Shown here piece by piece: positions 37,901 to 50,025 of a stretch of 64,000 nucleotides of DNA. Origin of the DNA: Stichopus chloronotus (lineage: Eukaryota > Echinodermata > Holothuroidea > Aspidochirotida > Stichopodidae); assembly GCA_021234535.1 (NCBI GenBank), contig SFZH01000008.1:22097091-22161090 (forward strand), given 5' to 3'. A program made the position numbers and the translations under genes. A model generated the notes under the pieces. That model worked only from the letters and a program-made list of their open reading frames with translations. It searched no databases and was not told the origin of the DNA. The number at the start of each line of letters is the position of its first letter. Positions within the stretch are counted from its first letter, which is position 1.

Positions 37901-40900
37901 GACGACGACTCAGCTGATGTAACATTTATGAATATAATGTGTATAACCAGTCTGTCAATGTGATATTAACAGCATTGCTATGACAATGACTCAGCTGATG
38001 TAACATTTATGAATATAATGTGTATAACCAGTCTGTCAATGTGATATTAACAGCATTGCTGTGACAATGACTCAGCTGATGTAATATTTATGAATATAAT
38101 GTGTATAACCAGTCTGTCAATGTGATATTAACAGCATTGTTATGACAATGACTCAGCTGATGTAACATTTATGAATATAATGTGTATAACCAGTCTGTCA
38201 ATGTGATATTAAGAGCATTGCTATGACAACGACTCAGCTGATGTAACATTTATGAATATAATGTGTATAGCCAGAGTCTGTCACTGTGATATTAATTGCA
38301 TTGCTATGACAACGACTCAGCTGATGTAACATTTATGAATATAATGTGTATAGCCAGAGTCTGTCACTGTGATATTAATTGCATTGCTATGACAACGACT
38401 CAGCTGATGCAACATTTATGAATATAATGTGTATAGCCAGAGTCTGTCACTGTGACATTAATTGCATTGCTATGACAACGACTCAGCTGATGTAACATTT
38501 ATGAATATAATGTGTATAGCCAGAGTCTGTCACTGTGACATTAATTGCATTGCTATGACAACGACTCAGCTGATGTAACATTTATGAATATAATGTGTAT
38601 AACCAGTCTGTCAATGTGATATTAACAGCATTGCTATGACAACGACTCAGCTGATGTAACATTTATGAATATAATGTGTATAACCAGTCTGTCAATGTGA
38701 TATTAACAGCATTGCTATGACAACGACTCAGCTGATGTAACATTTATGAATATAATGTGTGTAGCCAGAGTCTGTCACTGTGATATTAACAGCATTGCTA
38801 TGACAACGACTCAGCTGATGTAACATTTATGAATATAATGTGTATAACCAGTCTGTCAATGTGATATTAACAGCATTGCTATGACAATGACTCAGCTGAT
38901 GTAACATTTATGAATATAATGTGTATAACCAGTCTGTCAATGTGATATTAACAGCATTAATGACAACGACTCAGCTGATGTAACATTTATGATTATAATG
39001 TGTATAGCCAGAGTCTGTCAATGTGATATTAACTGCATTGCTGTGACAACGACTCAGCTGATGTAACATTTATGATTATAATGTGTGTAGCCAGAGTCTG
39101 TCACTGTGATATTAATTGCATTGCTATGACAATGACTCAGCTGATGTAACATTTATGAATATAATGTGTACAGCCAGTCTGTGAATGTGATATTAACAGC
39201 ATTGCTATATGACAATGACTCAGCTGATGTAACATTTATGAATACAATGTGTATAGCCAGAGTCTGTCACTGTGATATTAATTGCATTGCTATGACAATG
39301 ACTCAGCTGATGTAACATTTATGATTATAATGTGTATAGCCAGAGTCTGTCACTGTGATATTAATTGCATTGCTATGACAATGACTCAGCTGATGTAACA
39401 TTTATGAATACAATGTGTATAGCCAGAGTCTGTCACTGTGATATTAATTGCATTGCTATGACAATAACTCAGCTGATGTAACAGTTATGATTATAATGTG
39501 TATAACCAGTCTGTCAATGTGATATTAACTGCATTGCTGTGACAATGACTCAGCTGATGTAACATTTAAGATTATAATGTGTACAGCCAGTCTGTCAATG
39601 TGATATTAACAGCATTGCTATATGACAATGACTCAGCTGATGTAACATTTATGAATACAATGTGTATAGCCAGTCTGTCAATGTGATATTAACAGCATTC
39701 CTATGACAACGACTCAGCTGATGTAACATTTATGAATATAATGTGTATAGCCAGAGTCTGTCACTGTGATATTAATTGCATTGCTATGACAACGACTCAG
39801 CTGATGTAACATTTATGAATATAATGTGTATAGCCAGAGTCTGTCACTGTGATATTAATTGCATTGCTATGACAACGACTCAGCTGATGTAACATTTATG
39901 AATATAATGTGTATAGCCAGTCTGTCAATGTGATATTAACAGCATTGCTATGACCACGACTCAGCTGATGTAACATTTATGAATAGAATGTGTATAACCA
40001 GTCTGTCAATGTGATGTTAACAGCATTGACGACGACTCAGCTGATGTGACATTTATGAATATAATGTGTATAACCAGTCTGTCACTGTGATATTAACAGC
40101 ATTGCTATGACAACGACTCAGCTGATGTAACATTTATGAATATAATGTGTATAACCAGTCTGTCAATGTGATATTAACAGCATTGCTATGACAATGACTC
40201 AGCTGATGTAACATTTATGAATATAATGTGTATAACCAGTCTGTGAATGTGATATTAACAGCATTGCTATGACAATGACTCAGCTGATGTAACATTTATG
40301 AATATAATGTGTATAACCAGTCTGTCAATGTGATATTAACAGCATTGTTATGACAATGACTCAGCTGATGTAACATTTATGAATATAATGTGTATAACCA
40401 GTCTGTCAATGTGATATTAACAGCATTGCTATGACAACGACTCAGCTGATGTAACATTTATGAATATAATGTGTATAGCCAGAGTCTGTCACTGTGATAT
40501 TAATTGCATTGCTATGACAACGACTCAGCTGATGTAACATTTATGAATATAATGTGTATAGCCAGAGTCTGTCACTGTGATATTAATTGCATTGCTATGA
40601 CAACGACTCAGCTGATGCAACATTTATGAATATAATGTGTATAGCCAGAGTCTGTCACTGTGACATTAATTGCATTGCTATGACAACGACTCAGCTGATG
40701 TAACATTTATGAATATAATGTGTATAGCCAGAGTCTGTCACTGTGACATTAATTGCATTGCTATGACAACGACTCAGCTGATGTAACATTTATGAATATA
40801 ATGTGTATAACCAGTCTGTCAATGTGATATTAACAGCATTGCTATGACAACGACTCAGCTGATGTAACATTTATGAATATAATGTGTATAACCAGTCTGT

Positions 40901-43342
40901 CAATGTGATATTAACAGCATTGCTATGACAATGACTCAGCTGATGTAACATTTATGAATATAATGTGTGTAGCCAGAGTCTGTCACTGTGATATTAACAG
41001 CATTGCTATGACGACGACTCAGCTGATGTAACATTTATGAATATAATGTGTATAACCAGTCTGTCAATGTGATATTAACAGCATTGCTATGACGACGACT
41101 CAGCTGATGTAACATTTATGAATATAATGTGTATAACCAGTCTGTCAATGTGATACTAACAGCATTGCTATGACAACGACTCAGCTGATGTAACATTTAT
41201 GAATATAATGTGTATAACCAGTCTGTCAATGTGATATTAACAGCATTGCTATGACAATGACTCAGCTGATGTAACATTTATGAATATAATGTGTATAACC
41301 AGTCTGTCAATGTGATATAAACAGCATTGTTATGACAATGACTCAGCTGATGTAACATTTATGAATATAATGTGTATAACCAGTCTGTCAATGTGATATT
41401 AACAGCATTGTTATGACAATGACTCAGCTGATGTAACATTTATGAATATAATGTGTATAACCAGTCTGTCAATGTGATATTAACAGCATTGCTGTGACGA
41501 CGACTCAGCTGATGTAACATTTATGAATATAATGTGTATAACCAGTCTGTGAATGTGATATTAACTGCATTGCTGTGACAACGACTCAGCTGATGTAACA
41601 TTTATGAATATAATGTGTATAACCAGTCTGTCAATGTGATATTAACAGCATTGCTATGACAATGACTCAGCTGATGTAACATTTAAGATTATAATGTGTA
41701 TAGCCAGTCTGTCAATGTGATATTAACAGCATTGCTATGACAATGACTCAGCTGATGTAACATTTATGAATATAATGTGTGTAGCCAGAGTCTGTCACTG
41801 TGATATTAACAGCATTGCTATGACAACGACTCAGCTGATGTAACATTTATGAATATAATGTGTATAACCAGTCTGTCAATGTGATATTAACAGCATTGCT
41901 ATGACAATGACTCAGCTGATGTAACATTTATGAATATAATGTGTATAACCAGTCTGTCAATGTGATACTAACAGCATTGCTATGACAATGACTCAGCTGA
42001 TGTAACATTTATGAATATAATGTGTATAACCAGTCTGTCAATGTGATATTAACAGCATTGTTATGACAACGACTCAGCTGATGTAACATTTATGAATATA
42101 ATGTGTATAACCAGTCTGTCAATGTGATATTAACAGCATTGCTGTGACGACGACTCAGCTGATGTAACAGTTATGAATATAATGTGTATAACCAGTCTGT
42201 CAATGTGATATTAACTGCATTGCTGTGACAACGACTCAGCTGATGTAACATTTATGAATATAATGTGTATAACCAGTCTGTCAATGTGATATTAACAGCA
42301 TTGCTATGACAATGACTCAGCTGATGTAACATTTAAGATTATAATGTGTATAGCCAGTCTGTCAATGTGATATTAACAGCATTGCTATGACAATGACTCA
42401 GCTGATGTAACATTTATGAATATAATGTGTGTAGCCAGAGTCTGTCACTGGGATATTAACAGCATTGCTATGACAACGACTCAGCTGATGTAACATTTAT
42501 GAATATAATGTGTATAACCAGTCTGTCAATGTGATATTAACAGCATTGCTATGACAATGACTCAGCTGATGTAACATTTATGAATATAATGTGTATAACC
42601 AGTCTGTCAATGTGATATTAACAGCATTAATGACAACGACTCAGCTGATGTAACATTTATGATTATAATGTGTATAGCCAGAGTCTGTCAATGTGATATT
42701 AACTGCATTGCTGTGACAACGACTCAGCTGATGTAACATTTATGATTATAATGTGTGTAGCCAGAGTCTGTCACTGTGATATTAATTGCATTGCTATAAC
42801 AATGACTCAGCTGATGTAACATTTAAGATTATAATGTGTACAGCCAGTCTGTGAATGTGATATTAACAGCATTGCTATATGACAATGACTCAGCTGATGT
42901 AACATTTATGAATACAATGTGTATAGCCAGAGTCTGTCACTGTGATATTAATTGCATTGCTATGACAATAACTCAGCTGATGTAACAGTTATGATTATAA
43001 TGTGTATAACCAGTCTGTCAATGTGATATTAACTGCATTGCTGTGACAATGACTCAGCTGATGTAACATTTAAGATTATAATGTGTACAGCCAGTCTGTC
43101 AATGTGATATTAACAGCATTGCTATGACAATGACTCAGCTGATGTAACATTTATGAATACAATGTGTATAGCCAGAGTCTGTCACTGTGATATTAATTGC
43201 ATTGCTATGACAATGACTCAGCTGATGTACAGTAACATTTAAGACTTATAATGTGTATAGCCAGAGTCTGTCATTGTGATATTAACAGCATTGCTATGAC
43301 AATGACTCAGCTGATGTAACATTAAAGATTATAATGTGTATA
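25928..43342 (+). repeat. 17.4-kb satellite array, 81-83-bp monomer, ~210 copies
   Basis: The 81-bp monomer runs CCAGTCTGTCAATGTGATAT, TAACAGCATTGCTATGACAA, (C/T)GACTCAGCTGATGTAACA, then TTTATGAATATAATGTGTATAA. A common 83-bp form has CCAGAG for CCAG, usually with CACTGTGATATTAATTGC. Other variants are AAGATTATAAT for ATGAATATAAT, a shortened CATTAATGAC form (seen at 29625, 31507, 34201, 35104, 35837, 37391, 38950 and 42620, among others) and a 2-bp insertion GCTATATGAC. Variants recur in blocks, giving higher-order repeats. No frame of 60 codons exists in the array on either strand. It is continuous; any collapse or expansion during assembly cannot be judged here. Confidence 0.98.
35500..38490 (+). 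repeat. 19-monomer (~1558-bp) higher-order duplication in the satellite
   Basis: Rare variants recur in the same order at an offset of about 1558 bp. Examples are CATTAATGAC (35837 and 37391), GCTATATGACAATGACTCAT (about 36088 and 37646), GATGCAAC, GACGACGACTC, GATGTAATATTTATG and ATTAAGAGCATTG. One copy has a 4-bp deletion (ATGAATATGTG near 36458), which explains the 1554-bp spacing on that side. This is a recent duplication by unequal exchange or a similar process. Confidence 0.8.
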
Positions 43343-43855
43343 CTGTTTTTCACCATACTTGACAACTATATTTATTGTATGATAACGGTATTATGGTTGT
43401 GATATTAGCTTAGTGTAATGATTTTCAACGAAACTCTCTCATGCAGGCATTTGTTTGTACTCTATTGAATATTCAGACTACACTACTAAATATTCAGACT
43501 ATATATGTTATTTGCAGCAGTAAGGATTCTCACTAGACTCAATCACAGAAAAATAACAGATTATGATATTGAGAAAGATGATGTGATATTATCTCAATGA
43601 TTTGAAATCAGACTATCACTATGATATTGACCTCAGATTCTGCTGATGTGATCTTTGTGATATTACAGTTATTTTCAAGTAGATTCGATCACTTAATTCA
43701 TAACACGACAGCAGGTACATTTCACAGACTTAAAAAAATAATTAAGAAAAATCAAACGAAGATTTATCTTCCATTTGTTTTTCAACTGAATAATTTGAAT
43801 TTTGACTGAATCATTTGAAAATACTTTTGTACTTTTAAAAACAATTATTACATTT
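43343..43855. other. Right flank of the satellite
   Basis: AT-rich. TGTGATATTA words and ATTCTGCTGATGTGATCTTT echo the satellite monomer and may be degraded edge units. The 62-codon frames on both strands have no recognisable features. Confidence 0.45.
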
Positions 43856-44285
43856 GATCTCACATCAATACTTACTGCCACAGGTTAATCTCATTAATAA
43901 TACCTGCCACAGGATTAATACTCAATATTGATTGTCAAAGGAATTACATCAATACCATACTATACCTGCCTGTCAAGTTTCAATTCCGGTAATACAATAC
44001 AAGTCAATACAATACCTGTCACAGGATTACAGTATCTCATGATAATACTACTTGTCACAAAACTACCTCCTATAAATACATTACTGTACCTGCCACACAC
44101 TAATCTCATTCCAATACTACCTGTCATAGATTTAGATAGTACTACCTGTCACTGGATTACAGTATCTCATCTGCCAGAGATTAACCTCACATCAGTGCTT
44201 ACTGTCACAGGTTATCACATTGCAATACTGTCACAGACATACCTCATGTCAATACAACCTGTCACAGCATTATCTCAGTTCACTT
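43856..44285 (+). repeat. Decayed tandem with ACCTGTCACAGGATTA motif
   Basis: Variants of TACCTGCCACAGGATTA, ACCTGTCACAGGATTACAGT, ACCTGTCACTGGATTA and ACTGTCACAGGTTATC recur every 30-60 bp, together with (A/C)TCAATACTAC. The 145-codon plus frame (43928-44365) is open only because of this repeat and shows repeated Pro-Val-Thr-Gly-like peptides; it is not a gene. Confidence 0.7.
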
Positions 44286-45171
44286 CTGCTTCTAAGCGAG
44301 ATCAGAATACTTGCCTTTTAGGAAATGGTGCCAATAATAACACATTTCATCATCATCATATTTGAACTGTATCTATAGTCAAAATACAGTAATCCACATT
44401 AGTGATAACACTGCACCTTTTTTCTTTTCATATATTCAGTGTTTCAGATACATCATGCTTTCTTTAATCATCGTTGCACAACAAATTGAAATCATTCTCA
44501 TGTCATCCCTAATTGCTGTTGGAAGTTGTCTGGCATTTAAATGAAGCCAAGAGTCTGGAGCCAGAGGTACAAACCACTTTTGGCATGCTCCCTCTTTCTC
44601 TCTCTTTCAGTATCTCTACCTTGGTGTCATTTAATTTTGCATAAAGTTAAACAAGGCATTACAAACATAAGATATGAAAAACAAACCCACATCAACACAA
44701 TATCAGTAACAGGAACCAAAAATTTAGCATCTCAAAATTTAGAATAGTAATAATAAGTATATAAATTCTTTACTAACAATCAATGCTGCATACAACATCT
44801 ATATAAGGGCAATTTTGCAGCCATCAATGCACATAAACAAGGTACAGTAGCATATTGTAAAAATACATCAATTACACAGTAATGCTGTAGAATCTCAAAC
44901 ATCTAACTCTTTAACAAACTATCATGCTCTTTAACAAATGAAGAATGTTCATCATTGTACATCACAGAGTAACACACAGATACAGTACTGTATAAAAGGA
45001 TGTGTGAATTACCCCCCCCCCCAACAAAAATTAACATAACACATGATTAATTATTAATGAAAGACTTCATGCATGGCACAATGAGAAACTACCTTAAGCT
45101 GGTTGAATTAGAAATGGTCCTCAGTGTACCAGCTAGCTGATAATGGTTATATGGAATCACAGATCACTATC
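44286..45171. other. Unassigned non-coding sequence
   Basis: Contains a small duplication (CTCTTTAACAAACTATCATG and CTCTTTAACAAATGAAG near 44907-44945) and a 10-C run at about 45012. No gene is seen. Confidence 0.5.
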
Positions 45172-45838
45172 TATCTGTGCACAAGGATAACAATCACTGT
45201 ATAGTATCACTTAAGTATCACAGATTTATGAGTATCTGTGCACAAGGATAACAATCACTATATAGTATCACTTAAGTATCACAGATTAATGAGTATCTGT
45301 GTACAGGGATAACAATCACTATATAGTATCACTTAAGTATCACAGATTAATGAGTATCTGTGTACAGGGATAACAATCACTATATAGTATCACTTAAGTA
45401 TCAAAGATTTATGAGTATCTGTGTACGGGGATAACAATCACTATATAGTATCACTTAAGTATCACAGATTTATGAGTATCTGTGCACAAGGATAACAATC
45501 ACTATATAGTATCACTTAAGTATCAAAGATTTATGAGTATCTGTGTACGGGGATAACAATCACTATATAGTATCACTTAAGTATCACAGATTAATGAGTA
45601 TCTGTGCACAAGGATAACAATCACTATATAGTATCACTTAAGTATCACAGATTAATGAGTATCTGTGTACAGGGATAACAATCACTATATAGTATCACCT
45701 AAGTATCACAGATTTATGAGTATCTGTGTACAGGGATAACAATCACTATATAGTATCACTTAAGTATCACAGATTAATGAGTATCTGTGTACAGGGATAA
45801 AGTATCATAGATCTATAAGTATCTGTGTGCAGGGATAG
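45172..45838 (+). repeat. 61-bp tandem repeat, ~11 copies
   Basis: Units begin TATCTGTG at 45172, 45233, 45294, 45355, 45416, 45477, 45538, 45599, 45660, 45721 and 45782. Each continues with GGATAACAATCACTATATAG, TATCACTTAAGTATCACAGA, then TTTATGAG or TTAATGAG. Three versions of the segment after CTGTG (CACAAGG, TACAGGG, TACGGGG) alternate along the array. The last units are shortened and diverged. Confidence 0.96.
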
Positions 45839-45867
45839 AGATGGCTACTTAAAGTATCACAGATCAC

Positions 45868-46250
45868 ACTCTTTAAAACTTTGACCTCTACGGACTTCAC
45901 ATGACCTTTGACCTCCATCACAAAGGCCAGAGGTAATATACTCATCAAGAGCTACCTATGTTTACAGTTTGAGGTCATGGAGCATTCATTAATTCTAATT
46001 AACCTCCAGAGCACTTAAATGACCTTTGACCTCCATGGAAACAACAGGGATTGTCTATACTCAAAACCTCTGACGACCACTATGAACAACAACAGTTATC
46101 ATCTATTCACAATGGACAACCTAACACATCAAGTCTGAAGGTCTGGCAGCTTTCCCCTATTGAGTGTTTTCACAGTATGACCTCTATTTACATACATGAC
46201 CTTTGACCTTCATGAAAAATGATTGAGACCACTTTCAAGTCAAGACTTGC
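45868..46250 (+). repeat. DR1-motif repeat family, member A
   Basis: TGACCTTTGACCT (the reverse complement of AGGTCAAAGGTCA) occurs perfectly at 45902-45914, 46020-46032 and 46197-46209, each followed by CCATC/CCATG/TCATG. Intervening sequence is weakly similar. The motif is the consensus direct repeat with 1-bp spacing bound by HNF4/RXR-type nuclear receptors. Here it is most simply part of a repeat. Confidence 0.7.
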
Positions 46251-46609
46251 CGATGCTTACGTTTGAAGGGCCAACAACATTCAAAACTTGCAGAGATACA
46301 TATCTTCTTTAGAAGGTTTTCATACTTTTAGTCTGTCTGATATCAAATGACCTTGTGCATGCATTTGATGTACTTGAAAAAAAAGGGTGTTTAAATACAT
46401 GAAATTGTAAACCTTTGACGTACAATACACTCGATGACTGGCTCACGATATACATATATACAAGGCAATTACACACTGTTCAATATATTATAAAATCACT
46501 GCTTTCATTTAAATAACGATAATTAAGACATCACTAAATGGGTAGCTCCTACCAGAAGAAGTGCAAAAAGAAGAAAAAAGGGACTAAATTTGCTGTTCCA
46601 ATGTGGGCA

Positions 46610-46850
46610 ACTAATACACACTTATTAGTAACAAAACATTTTTTGTTTATCCCACATGTGAACTGGTACACATGACTTAACAAAACAAATTGCTTAATCC
46701 AGTTGTGAGCTGGCACACACCTCTTAAAGCAAATTGTTTACTCAAGGTGTGAGTTTTCTTGAACAAAACATGATTAAAGTTCTGAACTGGCACACGTTGC
46801 AAATTTATCAAGGTGTCTGGCACACACATTATCAAAAAAACATTAGTCTT
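46610..46850 (+). repeat. Decayed ~55-bp tandem with CTGGCACACA motif
   Basis: ACTGGTACACATGAC, GCTGGCACACACCTC, ACTGGCACACGTTGC and TCTGGCACACACATT recur with AACAAAACA.ATT words between them. The minus frame 46886-46677 runs through it and is not a gene. Confidence 0.6.
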
Positions 46851-48160
46851 GGTCAAGACTTGTGAATCCTTCCCCTTCCTTTCCACATTGACAACATCTA
46901 TATTTTATATTGGTAGCCTTCTCCCATGTTACATCTAGAGCTTCTAAATATAGCTCTGTGTACTCTGTTTTCAACTGTGATTGCTTTAAGTCTTGGATAA
47001 CTCATATGTCCATGGGCGAGTGCATAATGACAAGAGGCCTAGCCCATATATTCACTATGCACATCCAAGTGTAATCACATACTGTCAACATGCAACGCAC
47101 AGTAAAATCGAGCTGTTTCACATGACACATGTACTGAAATATGTCACACCACCATGAATATTCAACTTCACATTTGTGGTGATGTGATTGCTTCCTTCCA
47201 TCATAGAAAGGAAAATAGCATGATTTCAACAAGAATCACAAACACCCTCGGAGGAATACGACAAGATGATGGCGAACAGTGACTTTTGGCTACTGCAATA
47301 AGGGCATGCTGTATCTATGAGCTTGAAAACTGTATACTGGTAGAAGAAAACTACTATCATCTTAACACAAGACTAATAAAACATATGCTGTTTACGTACA
47401 AATTTATGAAAGATGCGATACAATGAAAATAGACAGCAGTGTGGCATACATTATACAGGCAGGGTTGTTAAGGCTAAGTCAGTATCAGATAAGGACCAAT
47501 TAGGTTTGCTGAAATGCCTGATCAGTATAATCAACACAGTAACTATTTCACATTTTCAAATTTTTGCTTTTTGTAACACTGTACAATAACGGTGTCAATC
47601 AATGCACCTGACTGTCAAGGGATACAAAACCAAATACATTGTTACATATCTCAGTTGGACATTAATTATTATGAAAATTTTTACATTACCTTTCGGTGTT
47701 ACCAAACAGTGTCACAAAGAATTATTTACATGTAGGTATCATAGAGATATCTGATATGCTATATTGATACTAACTGCAATTACAGTTCAATTACAGCATC
47801 AAATAGTTTAACTGAAGTACAAGGACAGAAGATAGTTAAAAAGATATGGTAATTGTACTGTAATACAAGGAACTATGTTTCTGTTGGGGACTCTACATCT
47901 GTAAAAAAAGGATACCATTTGTGCTATTGGCAGAGCACAAAGCAAAAAAGTACATAATTCAGGCATGTATCTTTCCCATCTCGTGAAATATGAGAGCATG
48001 GTATGGTCAGACATTCTTAGGCCAATGATTTCATTATTTGTTTCTTGCAGTAGCTAGCTAAGGAATCGATATGTGCTTGATCAGGTTGTGTGTGTGTGTG
48101 TGTGTGGCCCGTGTTTGGGCATACTCTAACTCAACAAGGGGGTCAGATGCAAGTCAGATT
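46851..48160. other. Unassigned; (GT)n at 48089-48108
   Basis: AT-rich with a clean GT microsatellite near the end. A short plus frame ending in TAA at 47299 (SEEYDKMMANSDFWLLQ) looks somewhat protein-like but has an in-frame stop at 47221-47223 and no strong acceptor; see findings. Otherwise nothing is supported. Confidence 0.45.
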
Positions 48161-49335
48161 TCCTATATAGATCTGCCATATTATTTCTGGTGTGTGTCAA
48201 AGATCATTTGAGGTCAGCAAAAAAAAAGAAGCTATAACAGTTGTTCTAACTACAGTGTAATTTTACAAGAGGTTGGGTCACTGGGGGAGGAATATTTTGA
48301 AACTTAAACTGAAAATTATTCGAGTGTGTTACAGGTCATGTAACATCATAACTTTCGCTTTTGCAATGTCTTGTAAACGAAGTGTATTGAGGGTTTGTCA
48401 TAATGGAGAAATGTACCAATGGCCTGTTTTTGACCTTTGGTGACATTTGTAGTCTCTGGATGCAGTTTCTCAGGATGAACTAAAAACTCAATTACATTAC
48501 ACTTATGTGACATTTTGAAGTTATTAACATTTTGATGTGGGAGTTATAACTTCCAAAACTAATAATAACCTCATTTGAAATAGAACTAGAAACGTCCAAT
48601 TGACTTGATGTTTCTTGAAGGAAAACTGCCACATTTTTCATCTATGGCTAACCTCATTGTCAAAAATACAAAGTTCAAAGATTAAATTTAAAAGAGAAGT
48701 GCCTAGTTCAAGAAGAAAATAGCAAAAAAGAAAGTCCTATCGTGACAGGTTTAATTCTAGAAGAGCTGCATTATAATTCTAGACCAATCCAATTTTAACC
48801 TGAGCTGTGAAAGGTCACTGTGGGTCAAAAACAGTGAAAATCATGCTAACATCATATCTCAAGATTGGAAACTTGGATACATTTCATACTTCGTACATGC
48901 AAGCAATACGGTACGATGAATTCTTACTTTTTGCAGAAGGTCATACGTTATCTGGTCAAGCACCTAACCCTGAAAATCTTGTTAACACACTGTCTCAAGG
49001 TAAGAGAAAATTGGATAGTTTAATCCTATTGTTACTGACTTGGTGTGTGGATGCATTCTGTTGAGAAGATAAATTCTTTTGTTCTTGGTTAGGGGTCAAT
49101 AGTCACTTGGGGTCATAGGGTTTAACATTGGAAACATTGTTAGCACCATACAGTATACTGCATCTCAAGGCAGGAAGCTTAACTGAACACATATCATACT
49201 ATGTATGTGGATGTGCCATAATAAGGCCATGTATTTGGGGAAACCACTGTTGACAGGATATATCAATGTGGGAATCTGTTATGGCGAGAAGACAAATCCT
49301 ATTGTGTTTTGGTCAAGTTTAGTCTGTGTGTTACC
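48161..49335 (-). repeat. DR1-motif repeat family, inverted decayed member
   Basis: CAAAGATCATTTGAGGTCA (48198), the AAAGGTCACTGTGGGTCAAAA segment (48808), ATATCTCAAGATTGGAAACTTGG, GTCTCAAGGTAAGAGAAAATTGG and the GGGGTCAATAGTCACTTGGGGTCA segment are the reverse complements of blocks in the 59215-60195 array. So the same family lies here in the opposite orientation. The 85-codon plus frame at 48807-49064 is a repeat shadow. Confidence 0.65.
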
Positions 49336-49849
49336 ACCAGTCAACATTCACTGCCAACAACTTTGAAGCTCATGCAGGGCTAGTGGTCACCAGTGGTACG
49401 TAATTGGATCACTTCACATTAGCTAGTATTTTATGTCTTGAGCTAACACTTCAGTTTCGTTACATTCAACAAGAAACCATTCAGTAAGAAACCATGACTG
49501 ACACATCATTGATAGTTGCCACTGAATAGGTGATGGTTATCACCAATAGAGGCTTAAAGGGATATAAGCCTTTGCATATCTTAGATGCTATGCACTGAGC
49601 TACTACACTTGTAACAGCCCACAAACATTAATCATTAATTCAAGGCAACCAATCACATTACACGTACAATCATCAAGACCAGGGTGGTCACCTACAGACA
49701 TATTAAAGTGGCAGTAACAACTGAACAGTGACATCATACACCTTACAATGTCATCATAGCAGCTGGTTGGATACTGACCATCAAAAGACAGTATTACATG
49801 ATAATTCAATTTTAGATTAATATGACAACACCTGCATAGAATAATGGCT

Positions 49850-50025
49850 ATAAAGGGAAGTCATAAAATAAATATGTAAGAGGGAGTCATATCATGCCAA
49901 CTTATCAGTCATAATAATGAAGATGCTAGAGACAGAAGTCATGTAATGAGTATGTAAGATGACTATTAGTCATGACATGAATATTCAAGTGGCTGTGAAG
50001 TCAAATAGGAGGAAGGAAGTCGTCA
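49850..50025 (+). repeat. Decayed ~30-bp tandem with AAGTCATRA motif
   Basis: AGTCAT or AGTCAA recurs about every 22-32 bp (six times), with ATGAATATGTAAGA-like words between. Confidence 0.5.

Noticed and set aside
21446..43342. CRISPR array
   Set aside because: Whole units repeat with no unique spacers, monomers are 22, 75 or 81 bp, and the context is eukaryotic.
43928..44365. 145-codon plus-strand protein
   Set aside because: Open frame through a decayed ACCTGTCACAGGATTA tandem repeat; no domain, and peptides repeat with the DNA unit.
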